Positions 25,555-35,458 are shown, counted from the stretch's first letter. The stretch: DNA of 42,202 nucleotides from an uncultured Pelagibacteraceae bacterium (GCA_902592935.1 CACJGD010000007.1:1-42202), one strand, 5' to 3'. Notes: generated by a model from the letters alone, not told the origin. Made by a program: numbers and translations.

Positions 25555-26673
25555 ATGAAAAAAGACACTTTGTTAGGCGTATTTAAAAGTAAAGGTAGAC
25601 TTAATAAAGAAGCTAATTCAAAATATAGATCTCCTTTTCAGCGTGACAGAGATCGTATAATTCATAGCGCATCATTTAGAAGATTAAAGCACAAAACCCA
25701 AGTATTTGTTAATACAGAAGGGGATCATTTCAGAACCAGAATAACACACTCAATTGAAGTTGCTCAAATAGCAAGATCAATAGCCAAGTATTTAAAATTA
25801 AATGAAGATTTAGCTGAAACCTTAAGTCTTGCGCATGATTTAGGGCATACGCCATTTGGTCATGCAGGGGAGGATGCTCTAGATGAATGTATGCAAAATT
25901 ATGGTGGTTTTGATCACAATCTACAGACACTAAGAATAGTTATGTTTTTAGAGAATAAATATTTTAAATTTGCTGGACTAAACTTAACTCTTGAAACCTT
26001 AGAAGGACTTTTAAAACATAATGGACCAGTAGATGATCTAAGCATGATCAATAAACTAATTGGTTTAAAAGTTTTCAAGAATAAAATTAAATTTAATACT
26101 TATCCATCATTAGAAGCTCAAATATCAGCCATATCAGATGACATTGCATATAATAATCATGATATTCAAGATGGAATTAAAGCAAACCTATTTAAACTTG
26201 AGGAATTAGTTGAATTAGATTTTTTTAAAGACATTTATCATAAATATAAAAACAAAATTAATAAAAAAAATTATAAAATTGCTATTTATCAAATCATCAG
26301 AGACTCGATTGATATTATGATTAGAGATTTATTAAGTAATACTGAAAAAAATATTAAAAAATTAAAAATTAAGTCATTAAAAGATGTATCAAAATCAAAT
26401 CAATTAATAGTTTCTTTTTCAAGTAAAATAGAAAATTCAGAACAAGAAATCAGATCATTTTTAAGAAATAGAATGTATGACAATAAATCAGTACTTAATA
26501 AGAATCAAAGAGGTAAAAGGATAATTGAGAAATTATTTAAAATAATTAAATCAAATCCTAGAAAATTTCTGACCAAAGAGCAATTGACTAAAGACAAATA
26601 TAGAGCTATTTCAGATTTTATATCTGGTATGACAGATAGATATGCTATTAACCTTTATAACGATAATAAATGA
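25555..26673 (+). CDS. dgt: Deoxyguanosinetriphosphate triphosphohydrolase-like protein
   Basis: 372 residues, similar to the dGTPase-like proteins of alphaproteobacteria. HD-domain metal residues: H65 (RITHSIEVAQIAR), H94-D95 (LAHDLGHTPFGHAGEDAL) and the later D in AISDDIAYNNHDIQDG. The family splits dNTPs to deoxynucleoside and triphosphate and helps keep dNTP pools. RDRIIHSASFRRLKHKTQVF near residue 40 is the usual lead-in. It shares an ATGA with argS (four-base overlap), as often seen in this order. Confidence 0.94.
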   Translation: MKKDTLLGVFKSKGRLNKEANSKYRSPFQRDRDRIIHSASFRRLKHKTQVFVNTEGDHFRTRITHSIEVAQIARSIAKYLKLNEDLAETLSLAHDLGHTPFGHAGEDALDECMQNYGGFDHNLQTLRIVMFLENKYFKFAGLNLTLETLEGLLKHNGPVDDLSMINKLIGLKVFKNKIKFNTYPSLEAQISAISDDIAYNNHDIQDGIKANLFKLEELVELDFFKDIYHKYKNKINKKNYKIAIYQIIRDSIDIMIRDLLSNTEKNIKKLKIKSLKDVSKSNQLIVSFSSKIENSEQEIRSFLRNRMYDNKSVLNKNQRGKRIIEKLFKIIKSNPRKFLTKEQLTKDKYRAISDFISGMTDRYAINLYNDNK

Positions 26674-28403
26674 ATATTTTTGAATTATACCTAGATAAAA
26701 TTAAATCCATTATTGTTGAGCTTAGTAAAAAAAATCAACTTATAGTTCCAGAAAATTTTAATGGCATTAATGCGGAGATACCGCCTCCAAAATTTGATTG
26801 TGATATTTCAACTAATGTTGCAATGGTTTTATCTAAACTAAATAAAACCTCTCCAATAGAATTAGCTGAAAAACTTGTGCCTGAAATTAAAAATAATGAT
26901 GATCAAATCGAGTCAATATCTGTTGCTAAACCTGGTTTCATAAACATTAAATTTAAGCCATCTTTTTGGTCAAACTTTATCAAAGAAATTATTGATAACG
27001 CTGAAAAATTTGGAATTAATGAGAAAGAGAAAAAAAATAATTATCTAGTTGAATTTGTATCAGCTAATCCTACGGGACCCTTACATGTTGGTCACTGCAG
27101 AGGAGCTATTTTAGGTGATGTTATATCTAATGTATTAATATTTAATAAACACAAGGTTACAAAAGAGTATTATGTAAATGATTATGGTAATCAGATTATA
27201 AATTTTACAAAATCTGTATACTTTAGAATTAGGGAAGTAAAACTTAATGAAAAGTTCCCACAAGATAATCCTGATTTATATCCAGGTGATTACCTTATCG
27301 ATTTTGCAAAAAATATAGTTTCAGAAAATTCAGATCTAAATTTTGATAATTATGATGAAATAAGCGATAAGCTAACAGCTTTATCAATAGAACAGGCGCT
27401 ACTTTTAATTAAAAAGAACCTTAAGAGTTTAGGTATTAACCATGATAATTTTGTTAGTGAAAAAACCATTGTTTTAAACAACGAAGTAGAGAGTGTAATA
27501 AAATTTTTAGAGAAAAATAAATTTGTATATAAAGGAAAAATTAAAGCTCCAGCTGGAGAAGACGATAAAAACTGGATAGTACGAGAACAGTTACTTTTTA
27601 AATCTACTGATTTTGGTGATGATAAAGATAGAGCATTACAAAAATCTGACGGTGCTTGGACTTATTTTGCAAGTGATGTTGCTTATCACAAAAACAAAGT
27701 AGATCGTAAATTTGATTATTTAATAAATATTCTTGGAGCAGATCATGCTGGATATATCAAAAGAATTTCATCCTCAGTTGAAGCTTTGTCAGGAAAAAAA
27801 GATAAATTGATCTGTAAAATTAGTCAGCTTGTAAAATTAATCAAAGACAATAAACCCTTTAAGATGTCTAAAAGAAAGGGTGACTACATTACAGTTGATG
27901 ACTTAATTGAAGAAGTTGGAAAAGATGCAACTAGATTTATCATGCTCAACAGAAGTAGTGATGTAGAACTAGATTTTGATTTTGATGCTGTTAAAGAAAA
28001 ATCAAAAGATAATCCATTGTATTACGTTCAATATTGTTATGCTAGAATTTCATCTGTTTTCAGACATATTGGTAAAGATTTAAATTCAAATATTAAATTA
28101 GATGATTTTAGTTTCGAATATTCAAATGATGAGATCAAAATTTTAAAAAAGATTTCAGAATGGCCTAAATGTATTGATGCAGCTAGTTCAAAATTAGAAC
28201 CACATAGAATACCCGTTTATTTATATGATCTGGCTTCAGAATTTCACTCGTATTGGAATCTTGGTAAACAAAACCCAGAAAAAAGATTTATTAATGATCA
28301 AAAAACAGTTTCACCAGATAAATTAATTTTTTTAAAAGTAATATCTAACGTTGTAAAATCAGGAATGGATATAGTCGGTGTAGATACACCAGATAAAATG
28401 TAA
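26670..28403 (+). CDS. argS: Arginyl-tRNA synthetase
   Basis: 577 residues, standard size. Class Ia synthetase: an N-terminal additional domain (1-100), HVGH (139-142) inside SANPTGPLHVGHCRGA, and KMSKR (398-402), followed by the DALR anticodon-binding domain at the C-terminus with YYVQYCYARISSVFRH. It charges tRNA-Arg. Starts within the dgt stop (ATGA) and ends with a one-base overlap with the next small gene. Confidence 0.98.
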   Translation: MNIFELYLDKIKSIIVELSKKNQLIVPENFNGINAEIPPPKFDCDISTNVAMVLSKLNKTSPIELAEKLVPEIKNNDDQIESISVAKPGFINIKFKPSFWSNFIKEIIDNAEKFGINEKEKKNNYLVEFVSANPTGPLHVGHCRGAILGDVISNVLIFNKHKVTKEYYVNDYGNQIINFTKSVYFRIREVKLNEKFPQDNPDLYPGDYLIDFAKNIVSENSDLNFDNYDEISDKLTALSIEQALLLIKKNLKSLGINHDNFVSEKTIVLNNEVESVIKFLEKNKFVYKGKIKAPAGEDDKNWIVREQLLFKSTDFGDDKDRALQKSDGAWTYFASDVAYHKNKVDRKFDYLINILGADHAGYIKRISSSVEALSGKKDKLICKISQLVKLIKDNKPFKMSKRKGDYITVDDLIEEVGKDATRFIMLNRSSDVELDFDFDAVKEKSKDNPLYYVQYCYARISSVFRHIGKDLNSNIKLDDFSFEYSNDEIKILKKISEWPKCIDAASSKLEPHRIPVYLYDLASEFHSYWNLGKQNPEKRFINDQKTVSPDKLIFLKVISNVVKSGMDIVGVDTPDKM

Positions 28404-28663
28404 TGCTAAAAGAAATTAAGTATTTAATCTTTATTTTTGTAATTGCATTATTTATTTTTTTGACTGGTAGATATTATTTTTCAGATGAAAATAAGAAGAA
28501 ATCATACAGATCTTACAAAAATAATGATGAAAAAATTAAATTATATTCAAAAAATTTACCTATTTTGGAAAATGATACACAAAATGTAATTGAGTACGTT
28601 AAGCAAACAAACAAAAAAAAGAAAAAAAAGTTTAATTTTTGGAAACTTTTAGAAAATGATTAA
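28403..28663 (+). CDS. Small single-pass membrane protein between argS and nagZ
   Basis: 86 residues: one membrane helix near the start (YLIFIFVIALFIFLTGRYYF, about 7-26), then a charged, low-complexity tail ending KKKKKFNFWKLLEND. In many alphaproteobacteria this slot holds a gene for a SPOR-domain, peptidoglycan-binding protein; here the membrane anchor is kept but I see no SPOR domain. It may be a shrunken remnant or a distinct protein. It overlaps argS by one base and nagZ by eight, so it is translated. Confidence 0.75.
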   Translation: MLKEIKYLIFIFVIALFIFLTGRYYFSDENKKKSYRSYKNNDEKIKLYSKNLPILENDTQNVIEYVKQTNKKKKKKFNFWKLLEND

Positions 28664-29606
28664 GAATAGAAGAGCTTTTATAGTTGGTTTAAAATCATCA
28701 ACATTATCAAATAAAGAAATAACTTTTTTAAAGAAATATAAACCATGGGGTATTATTTTATTTTCAAGAAACATAAGTTCAATTAAACAAACTAAAAAAT
28801 TAACTGATAGAATAAAAAAGATATTTAAAGACAAAAATTACCCAATATTAATTGATCAAGAAGGTGGAAGAGTAAATCGATTAAGTAAAATTATCTCATT
28901 TGATAATTTGACCTCTGAATATTTTGGCAATTTATTTATAAAAGATAAGAAAAAATTTTATATTATTTATAAATTATTTATTGATAAGACTTCGTATTTA
29001 CTTAAATCAATCGGTGTTAACATAAATACCGTTCCTGTTTTAGATCTTCGGGTTAAAGGAGCTAGCAGTATTATTGGTGACAGATCTTTTTCAAAAAATA
29101 AAAAAATTGCCTCTAAAATTGGAGATATTTGTATCAATTATTTTCATGAAAATTCCATTGGAATTGTGATGAAACATATACCAGGACATGGATTAGCTAA
29201 GGTAGATAGTCATAAATTTACTCCTGTGGTTTCAAAAAACTTAAATTATTTGAATAAAAATGATTTTTTTCCATTTAAGAAAAAACAGAGTTATTTTGCA
29301 ATGACAGCACACGTAATATATCGAAGCATTGATAAGTTAAATACAGCTACACATTCTAAAAAAATTATAAATTTAATTAGAAAAAAAATTGGCTTTAAAA
29401 ACATTTTGATTTCAGATGATTTATCAATGAAAAGTTTAAAAGATGATTTAAAAACTAATACGATCAAAACATTTAGCGCAGGTTGTAATCTTGCTCTTCA
29501 TTGTAATGGTAAAATGTCTGAAATGAGGGTAGTTGGTGATAATTCACCAAAGGTTAGTAATTTTATCATAAAAAAAACATCGCTATTTTATAAAATTTTA
29601 AGTTAA
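28656..29606 (+). CDS. nagZ: Beta-N-acetylhexosaminidase NagZ
   Basis: 316 residues, glycoside hydrolase family 3, single-domain type. The signature KHIPGHG (173-179) followed by DSH (184-186) is the NagZ substrate and acid/base loop, and SDDLSM (about 253-258) holds the nucleophile aspartate. IDQEGGRVNRL (67-77) is also typical. It removes N-acetylglucosamine from anhydromuropeptides in cell-wall recycling in the cytoplasm. The protein is unusually lysine-rich, in line with the AT bias. Start overlaps the preceding small gene by eight bases. Confidence 0.94.
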   Translation: MIKNRRAFIVGLKSSTLSNKEITFLKKYKPWGIILFSRNISSIKQTKKLTDRIKKIFKDKNYPILIDQEGGRVNRLSKIISFDNLTSEYFGNLFIKDKKKFYIIYKLFIDKTSYLLKSIGVNINTVPVLDLRVKGASSIIGDRSFSKNKKIASKIGDICINYFHENSIGIVMKHIPGHGLAKVDSHKFTPVVSKNLNYLNKNDFFPFKKKQSYFAMTAHVIYRSIDKLNTATHSKKIINLIRKKIGFKNILISDDLSMKSLKDDLKTNTIKTFSAGCNLALHCNGKMSEMRVVGDNSPKVSNFIIKKTSLFYKILS

Positions 29607-29616
29607 TATCAAAAAC

Positions 29617-30360
29617 ATGAGCATTTCTGATTCTGCACTATTTAATGTTGATATAAATAATTATAATGGCCCTTTAGATGTACTTTTAGATTTAGCCAAA
29701 GCTCAAAAGGTAGATCTTGAAGAGATATCAATTACAAAGTTAGCAGATCAGTTTCACGATTATATTACAAAAGAAAAAGATTTAAATTTAGAAATTGCTT
29801 CTGAATATTTATTGATGGCAACTTGGTTAGCATATTTAAAATCTAAATTGTTACTTCCAGGAACACCAGAAGAAGAATTTAAAGTTCAAGAAGTTGCTGA
29901 AAAATTAAAATTACAACTCAAAAAATTAGAGTTAATTAGATTACTTTCAGAACAAATGCTCAAAAGAAAAAGATTAGGAAGAGAAATTCGATCAAGAGGA
30001 ATGAAGGGAAATATAAGATCTATTTATAGTACTGCGTATAATTTAAGTTTATTTGAGCTTCTTAAGTCATATTCAACAATTATAATGACCAAAGACTTTC
30101 AAAAAATTAATATTCCTAAATTACCTGTATTTACTGCAGAGGATGGAATTAAAACAATAAAAGAATTTTTTGGAAAATTAATAGAGTGGAAAAAATTAGA
30201 TGATTTAATTCCTCAAAATTTTAAAAATGGTTCAAAATATAAACGTACTGGTAAAGCAGGAATATTTGCTGGATCTTTAGAGTTAGTTAAAGAAGGTAAT
30301 TTAACTATGAAACAAGATAAGTTATTCGATGATGTTTATATAAAGGAAAATAATGATTAA
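29617..30360 (+). CDS. scpA: Segregation and condensation protein A (kleisin)
   Basis: 247 residues. ScpA/kleisin family: the start YNGPLDVLLDLAKAQKVDLEEISITKLADQF is characteristic, followed by the region ASEYLLMATWLAYLKSKLLLP, and a C-terminal winged-helix part. It bridges the SMC head domains in chromosome condensation. Its stop overlaps the scpB start by eight bases; the pair is a standard operon. Confidence 0.95.
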   Translation: MSISDSALFNVDINNYNGPLDVLLDLAKAQKVDLEEISITKLADQFHDYITKEKDLNLEIASEYLLMATWLAYLKSKLLLPGTPEEEFKVQEVAEKLKLQLKKLELIRLLSEQMLKRKRLGREIRSRGMKGNIRSIYSTAYNLSLFELLKSYSTIIMTKDFQKINIPKLPVFTAEDGIKTIKEFFGKLIEWKKLDDLIPQNFKNGSKYKRTGKAGIFAGSLELVKEGNLTMKQDKLFDDVYIKENND

Positions 30361-31054
30361 AAAAGAAAAAATTTCAAAAGATAACATTGTTAAATTTCCG
30401 ACTAAATTAACAGATTTGGAAAAAGAAATTGAAGCAGTTATTTTTGCTGCTGCTGAACCATTAGATGTTGATACAATTGAAAGCAAAGTTACTAAAAAAG
30501 GTAGCGTCTTTAAATCATTAGAAAAGTTACAGCAAGAATACTCTAAACGTGGAATTAATCTGGTTTGTATAAAAGAAAAGTGGTCCTTCAGAACTTCTCC
30601 TAACTTGTCAAACATTATGTCACAAGAAAAAACAGTTGAAAAAAAACTTTCTAGAGCTGCAGTAGAGACTTTGGCTATAATTGTATATCATCAGCCTGTT
30701 ACTAGAGCTGAGATTGAGGAAATAAGAGGTGTTGCCTTTGGTACAAATACTCTTGATATATTGATGGAGCTTAATTGGGTGAAGCCAGGTGGTCGTAAAG
30801 ATGTACCAGGTAGACCAATTCAATATGTAACAACTGACGAATTTTTAAGTCATTTTAATCTCCAAAAATTATCCGATTTACCTACAATTGATGAATTAGG
30901 TTCAGCTGGTTTAATTGACAGTTCTAGTATTGATAATGCAATTTTTGGAACAGGAAAATTCTTCAAAGAAAAACAAGAAGAAAAAAAAGAGGATATTTAT
31001 TCTAATATTGACGAGATGTTAAATAGTACTCTTGATACTGAAGAGAAAGATTAA
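30353..31054 (+). CDS. scpB: Segregation and condensation protein B
   Basis: 233 residues. The double winged-helix core runs from about residue 20 to 185: EKEIEAVIFAAAEPLD, then SRAAVETLAIIVYHQPVTRAEIEEIRG and the second wing LDILMELNWVKPGGRKDVPGRPIQYVTT. It binds ScpA in the SMC complex. A basic N-terminal tail and an acidic C-terminal tail are extra. 47 bases separate it from tatA. Confidence 0.95.
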   Translation: MIKKEKISKDNIVKFPTKLTDLEKEIEAVIFAAAEPLDVDTIESKVTKKGSVFKSLEKLQQEYSKRGINLVCIKEKWSFRTSPNLSNIMSQEKTVEKKLSRAAVETLAIIVYHQPVTRAEIEEIRGVAFGTNTLDILMELNWVKPGGRKDVPGRPIQYVTTDEFLSHFNLQKLSDLPTIDELGSAGLIDSSSIDNAIFGTGKFFKEKQEEKKEDIYSNIDEMLNSTLDTEEKD

Positions 31055-31101
31055 CAAAAAAGTAACTTTTAAATTAATCATAAAAAGGTTATAAGTTTTT
31101 T

Positions 31102-31302
31102 ATGAGCATAGGAATTTGGCAAATAGCAATCGTAGTTATATTAGTAGTCTTATTATTTGGACGGGGCAAAATCTCTAGTCTGATGGGTGATGTAGCTAAG
31201 GGAATTAAAAGTTTCAAAAAAGGAATGGCGTCAGATGTTACTGACGATACAGAGCCAAAAAATATATCCGACGAAAATAAAGACTCAGAAAACAAAGATT
31301 AA
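31102..31302 (+). CDS. tatA: Sec-independent protein translocase subunit TatA
   Basis: 66 residues. One membrane helix ([18 protein letters not shown], 3-20) followed directly by the hinge [23 protein letters not shown] that forms the amphipathic helix, then an acidic tail. TatA oligomers form the pore through which folded proteins pass. It is the first of tatA-tatB-tatC, with five bases before tatB. The size is typical. Confidence 0.95.
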   Translation: MSIGIWQIAIVVILVVLLFGRGKISSLMGDVAKGIKSFKKGMASDVTDDTEPKNISDENKDSENKD

Positions 31303-31307
31303 ATCAC

Positions 31308-31529
31308 ATGCCTACTATTGGTTGGTTTGAGATATTAATTGTTGTTGGTATTGCAATAGTTGTTCTTGGTCCAAAAGATTTTCCAATCATGTTAAAGAAA
31401 GCTGGCTCTTGGATAGGGACTGCTAAAAGATATGTTAGCAATATTCAAAATGAGGTTTCCAATTTAGAAATTGATGAAGAAAAAATTGATAATGAAATAA
31501 AAAAAGAAACTAAAAAAGATGAGCAATGA
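31308..31529 (+). CDS. tatB: Sec-independent protein translocase subunit TatB
   Basis: 73 residues, shorter than most TatB proteins (100-180) and close to TatA in size. The N-terminal helix IGWFEILIVVGIAIVVLGPKDFP holds the Glu and the VLGPKDFP hinge that mark TatB, followed by an amphipathic helix KKAGSWIGTAKRYVSNIQNEV. TatB joins TatC in recognising twin-arginine signal peptides. Its end overlaps the tatC start by 11 bases. Confidence 0.93.
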   Translation: MPTIGWFEILIVVGIAIVVLGPKDFPIMLKKAGSWIGTAKRYVSNIQNEVSNLEIDEEKIDNEIKKETKKDEQ

Positions 31530-32289
31530 AGAAAATGAAGGTGGATTTGTTAGCCATCTGACAGAACTAAGAAAAAGATTAATAAATAGTTTTATATTTC
31601 TAATAATCTTTTTTGTTATTTGTTATATATTTGCAGAACATATATACGGTTTTTTAGTTGATCCATTTGCACAAGCTGTAAAAGATGATGGATCTGATAG
31701 AAGGCTTATTTTTACAGCCTTACAAGAAACTTTTTTAACATATATTAAGGTATCTTTTTTTACAGCTTTTTTTGTAACATGTCCTTTTATCCTAATGCAA
31801 ATATGGAAATTTATTGCACCAGGTTTATACAAACACGAAAAAGTTGCTATACTCCCATATCTCATATTAACACCTATACTTTTCTTTTTAGGAGGTATGC
31901 TTGTTTACTATTTGATAATGCCTCTAGCTATTAAATTCTTTCTATCATTTGAAAGCACAGGTATGTCTACAAGTCTACCAATTCAATTAGAAGCTAAGGT
32001 AAATGAATACTTATCACTTGTTATGAAGTTAATTTTTGCATTTGGAATAAGTTTTCAACTTCCTATAGTATTAAGTTTATTAGCAAGAATAGGTGTTGTT
32101 GACAGTCGATTTTTAAAAGAAAGGAGAAAATATGTTGTGGTAATTATATTTGCTGCTGCAGCATTACTAACACCTCCAGATCCAATTACTCAAATAGGTT
32201 TAGCCATTCCATTATTAATTTTATATGAATTATCTATATTTTCAGTAAAATTTATAGAAAACAAAAAATTAGAAAAAACTGATGCATAA
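31519..32289 (+). CDS. tatC: Sec-independent protein translocase subunit TatC
   Basis: 256 residues, six membrane helices. Typical features are SHLTELRKRLINSFIFL at the start, the conserved Glu-containing region PGLYKHEKVAILPYLI and the loop FGISFQLPIVLSLLARIGVVDSRFL. TatC receives twin-arginine signal sequences with TatB. It overlaps tatB by 11 bases and serS by eight, so this run is translationally coupled. Confidence 0.96.
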   Translation: MSNEENEGGFVSHLTELRKRLINSFIFLIIFFVICYIFAEHIYGFLVDPFAQAVKDDGSDRRLIFTALQETFLTYIKVSFFTAFFVTCPFILMQIWKFIAPGLYKHEKVAILPYLILTPILFFLGGMLVYYLIMPLAIKFFLSFESTGMSTSLPIQLEAKVNEYLSLVMKLIFAFGISFQLPIVLSLLARIGVVDSRFLKERRKYVVVIIFAAAALLTPPDPITQIGLAIPLLILYELSIFSVKFIENKKLEKTDA

Positions 32290-33541
32290 TTTAAAAGAGA
32301 TAAGAAAAGATTTTTTAAAATTTGAAAAAGATCTTGAAAAACGTTCAGTTAAAATCGATTTTAATAATTTAAAAAAACTTGATGAGTTAAATAGAGATTT
32401 AATTCAAAAGAAAGAAAATTTAGAAAAAGAAAAAAAAGATATTTCAAAATCTAAAGATGAAAGTTTATTTAAAAAATCTAAAGAGATATCTACAGAATTA
32501 GAGAAGATTTCTGAGCAACAAAAAAATACTAAAACTGAACTAGATAATATTTTATCAAGCATACCAAACATACCACATCAAGATGTTCCAAATGGAAAAG
32601 ATGAAAATGATAATGTGGAAGTTTTAAAAGCTGGGAGAGTTCCTGAATTTGATTTTAAGCCTAAATCTCATTACGAACTTGGTGAAAATTTAGGCATGCT
32701 TGATTTTGATCTTGCAACAAAAACAACTGGATCAAGATTTGTTTTTGTTAAAAAAGAGCTAGCATTGTTGGAACGAGCTTTATCTAATTTTATGCTAGAT
32801 ATTCATATAGTCCAAAACGGCTATCAAGAAATCTCACCCCCATTGATAGCTTCTGATAATACAATGTATGGAACTGGTCAATTACCAAAATTTGAAAACG
32901 ATCAATTTGAGATAAAATTTGATGAAGGATCAGATAGAAAATTTTTAATTCCAACAGCTGAAGTAATATTAACTAATATTGTTAAAGATAAAATTGTTGA
33001 TCAAAAAGAACTACCTATGAGATTTGTTGCTTCAACCCCGTGTTTTAGAAAAGAAGCTGGTAGTTATGGAAAAGATACAAAAGGAATGATTAGGCAACAT
33101 CAATTTTATAAAGTTGAGATGGTAAGTATTGTTGAAAAAGAAAATTGTCTTGATGAATTAGAGCGAATGACTAATTGTGCAACAGAAATACTTGATAAGT
33201 TAGAGTTACCTTATAGAAAAATAATTTTATGCTCTGGTGATATGGGTTTCAGTGCTGAAAAAACATACGATATTGAAGTGTGGTTGCCATCAGAAAATAA
33301 GTATCGTGAAATATCCTCATGTTCTTCTTGTTCAACCTTTCAGGCACAGAGGATGAAATCAAGATACAAAAATAAAAATAAAGAAACTGTTTTTGTAGGA
33401 ACTTTAAATGGTAGTGGTTTAGCTGTAGGAAGAACTTTAATTGCAGTACTAGAAAACTATCAACAAAAAGATGGTTCAATAATTGTTCCTAAGGTACTGC
33501 GGCCGTATATGAATAATTTAGAATTGATTTCAGCTAAATAA
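32282..33541 (+). CDS. serS: Seryl-tRNA synthetase
   Basis: 419 residues, normal. The N-terminal long coiled-coil arm (about 25-105) is rich in Lys and Glu and reaches the long variable arm of tRNA-Ser. Class II motifs: motif 2 CFRKEAGSYGKDTKGMIRQHQF (about 255-276), and motif 3 GSGLAVGRTLIAVLENYQ (near the end). SSCSTFQAQRMKSRY is the SerS signature. It overlaps the tatC end by eight bases; yajC follows after 55 bases. Confidence 0.97.
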   Translation: MHNLKEIRKDFLKFEKDLEKRSVKIDFNNLKKLDELNRDLIQKKENLEKEKKDISKSKDESLFKKSKEISTELEKISEQQKNTKTELDNILSSIPNIPHQDVPNGKDENDNVEVLKAGRVPEFDFKPKSHYELGENLGMLDFDLATKTTGSRFVFVKKELALLERALSNFMLDIHIVQNGYQEISPPLIASDNTMYGTGQLPKFENDQFEIKFDEGSDRKFLIPTAEVILTNIVKDKIVDQKELPMRFVASTPCFRKEAGSYGKDTKGMIRQHQFYKVEMVSIVEKENCLDELERMTNCATEILDKLELPYRKIILCSGDMGFSAEKTYDIEVWLPSENKYREISSCSSCSTFQAQRMKSRYKNKNKETVFVGTLNGSGLAVGRTLIAVLENYQQKDGSIIVPKVLRPYMNNLELISAK

Positions 33542-33596
33542 AGTTGTTTTAATTACATAGATAGTATAAGTATTCACATAATTTATAAGGAGATTT

Positions 33597-33890
33597 ATGG
33601 AAGGTTCAGGAATAGGACAATTTATACCGTTAATTTTAATTTTTGTTATTTTTTATTTTTTCTTAATCAGACCACAGCAGAAAAAAGTCAAAGAGCATAA
33701 AGCTATGGTTGAAAGTCTTAAAAGAGGCGACAAGGTAGTTACTTCTGGTGGTATCACAGGTACAGTAGAAAGACTAATAGATAATGATAAAGTTGAAGTT
33801 GAAATTGCTGAAAACGTTAAAGTTGAGATAGTTAAATCAACTGGTATTCAAAGTCTCGTCAACACAACCACTCAAGAAGTTAAAAAATAA
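33597..33890 (+). CDS. yajC: Preprotein translocase accessory subunit YajC
   Basis: 97 residues. One N-terminal helix (IPLILIFVIFYFFLIRPQQKKVKEH, about 10-34) with the family signature FFLIRPQQKK, then a small soluble domain with LKRGDKVVTSGGITGTV. It joins SecD/SecF in the holo-translocon. An excellent ribosome site (AAGGAG) stands before the ATG. Spacing to secD is 14 bases. Confidence 0.96.
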   Translation: MEGSGIGQFIPLILIFVIFYFFLIRPQQKKVKEHKAMVESLKRGDKVVTSGGITGTVERLIDNDKVEVEIAENVKVEIVKSTGIQSLVNTTTQEVKK

Positions 33891-33904
33891 TTATTTTTAG
33901 TTAA

Positions 33905-35458
33905 GTGCTTTATTTCTCTAAGTTAAGAATTTTATTTATAACTCTTTTTTCAGTTTTATTTATTATAATTGCTTCATCAAACCTTTTTAAATTTGATGAT
34001 AATTTTTTTGATAAAAAAATTAATCTAGGATTAGATCTTCAGGGTGGATCATATCTATTACTTGAAATTGATAATGAACCTGTAATTGAACAAAAATTAC
34101 AAAACTTAACAACAACTATCAGAAATTACTTCAAAGAAAAAAAAATTAAGATCAATAATATAAAGATAGAAAATCAAAATATTTTTTTTAATGTAATAGA
34201 AAATGATAAGCAATCAGTCTTAGAAGTTTTTCAGGATGAAAATAGTGATCTTAATCCTTATTATCCAAGATTTAAATCGCATCAGTTAGAAATTGAGGAT
34301 ACAGGATTAAATTTTAAAGTTAATTTTTCAAGACAAGGTTTAATTAAACTTAAAAACTCGTCTCAAGATCAAGCTATAGAAATAGTTAGAAGAAGAGTAG
34401 ATGAGGTTGGTACTAATGAGCCTAATATACTTAAAAGAGGAAATAACCGAATTTTAGTTGAGCTACCTGGATTAGATGATCCAATGAGGATTAAATCATT
34501 ACTAGGTAAAACTGCAAACCTTACTTTTAGATTTGTAACAAATGATGAAAATGATCGTTTTGGTGTTGAAAAGTTAAAATTTGAAAATGGTCTAGAAGAA
34601 GCCGTAGTTAGTAAAAGAATTATAATAAGTGGTGAAAATTTACTGGATGCTCAACCAAAAATGGATACTCAAACAAACCAAACAATTGTTTCATTTACTT
34701 TAGATAGAGTAGGTGCAAAAAGATTTGGCAAAGCAACGTCAACTGGTATTGGAAAACAATTAGCAATTGTTTTAGATGGTAAGATTATTAGTGCACCTGT
34801 TGTTAGAGATACTATTGCCAGTGGATCCGGTCAAATAAGTGGAGGTTTTACTTTTCAAAGTGCAACTGATCTAGCTTTATTATTAAGATCAGGAGCATTA
34901 CCAGCACCATTAGAGATTATTGAAGAAAGAACTGTTGGACCTGATCTTGGACAAGATTCAATTAATGCAGGAATGATTGCCTTAGCAATAGGTTTTATGT
35001 TGGTGATAATTTTTATGTTTGTTAAATATAAAATTTTTGGATTAATAACTAATGTGACTCTAATAGTTAATTTATTTATACTTTTAGGTGTTTTAACTTT
35101 ATTCGAGGCCACTTTAACATTGCCTGGTATTGCAGGAATTATTCTAACCGTAGGTATGGCAGTAGATGCAAATGTTTTAATTTTTGAGAGAATTAAAGAA
35201 GAATTAAAAGACGAGACTAATAATATTTTGGCTTTTGATGGTGGTTATACTAAATCGAGAACAGCAATTTTAGATGCTAATATTACTACATTATTAGCTG
35301 CAATTATTTTATTTTTTATGGGTTCAGGTCCAGTTAAAGGTTTTGCTGTAACCTTGGGAGTTGGAATATTTACAACACTATTTTCAGTGTATTTCATAGC
35401 AAGATTGTTCACTAGTATTTATGTATCAAGGAATAAAGATAAGGAAAAATTAATCTAA
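33905..35458 (+). CDS. secD: Protein translocase subunit SecD
   Basis: 517 residues, RND-type with one N-terminal helix, a long periplasmic P1 domain (about 30-350) and five helices in the C-terminal third. Signatures: NLGLDLQGGSYLLLEID, RRRVDEVGTNEPNI, LPAPLEIIEERTVGPDLGQDSI and VGMAVDANVLIFERIKEEL. It uses the proton gradient to complete export through SecYEG. The start is a GTG (33905) without a ribosome site; no ATG is available near it. Stop overlaps secF by one base. Confidence 0.95.
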   Translation: MLYFSKLRILFITLFSVLFIIIASSNLFKFDDNFFDKKINLGLDLQGGSYLLLEIDNEPVIEQKLQNLTTTIRNYFKEKKIKINNIKIENQNIFFNVIENDKQSVLEVFQDENSDLNPYYPRFKSHQLEIEDTGLNFKVNFSRQGLIKLKNSSQDQAIEIVRRRVDEVGTNEPNILKRGNNRILVELPGLDDPMRIKSLLGKTANLTFRFVTNDENDRFGVEKLKFENGLEEAVVSKRIIISGENLLDAQPKMDTQTNQTIVSFTLDRVGAKRFGKATSTGIGKQLAIVLDGKIISAPVVRDTIASGSGQISGGFTFQSATDLALLLRSGALPAPLEIIEERTVGPDLGQDSINAGMIALAIGFMLVIIFMFVKYKIFGLITNVTLIVNLFILLGVLTLFEATLTLPGIAGIILTVGMAVDANVLIFERIKEELKDETNNILAFDGGYTKSRTAILDANITTLLAAIILFFMGSGPVKGFAVTLGVGIFTTLFSVYFIARLFTSIYVSRNKDKEKLI

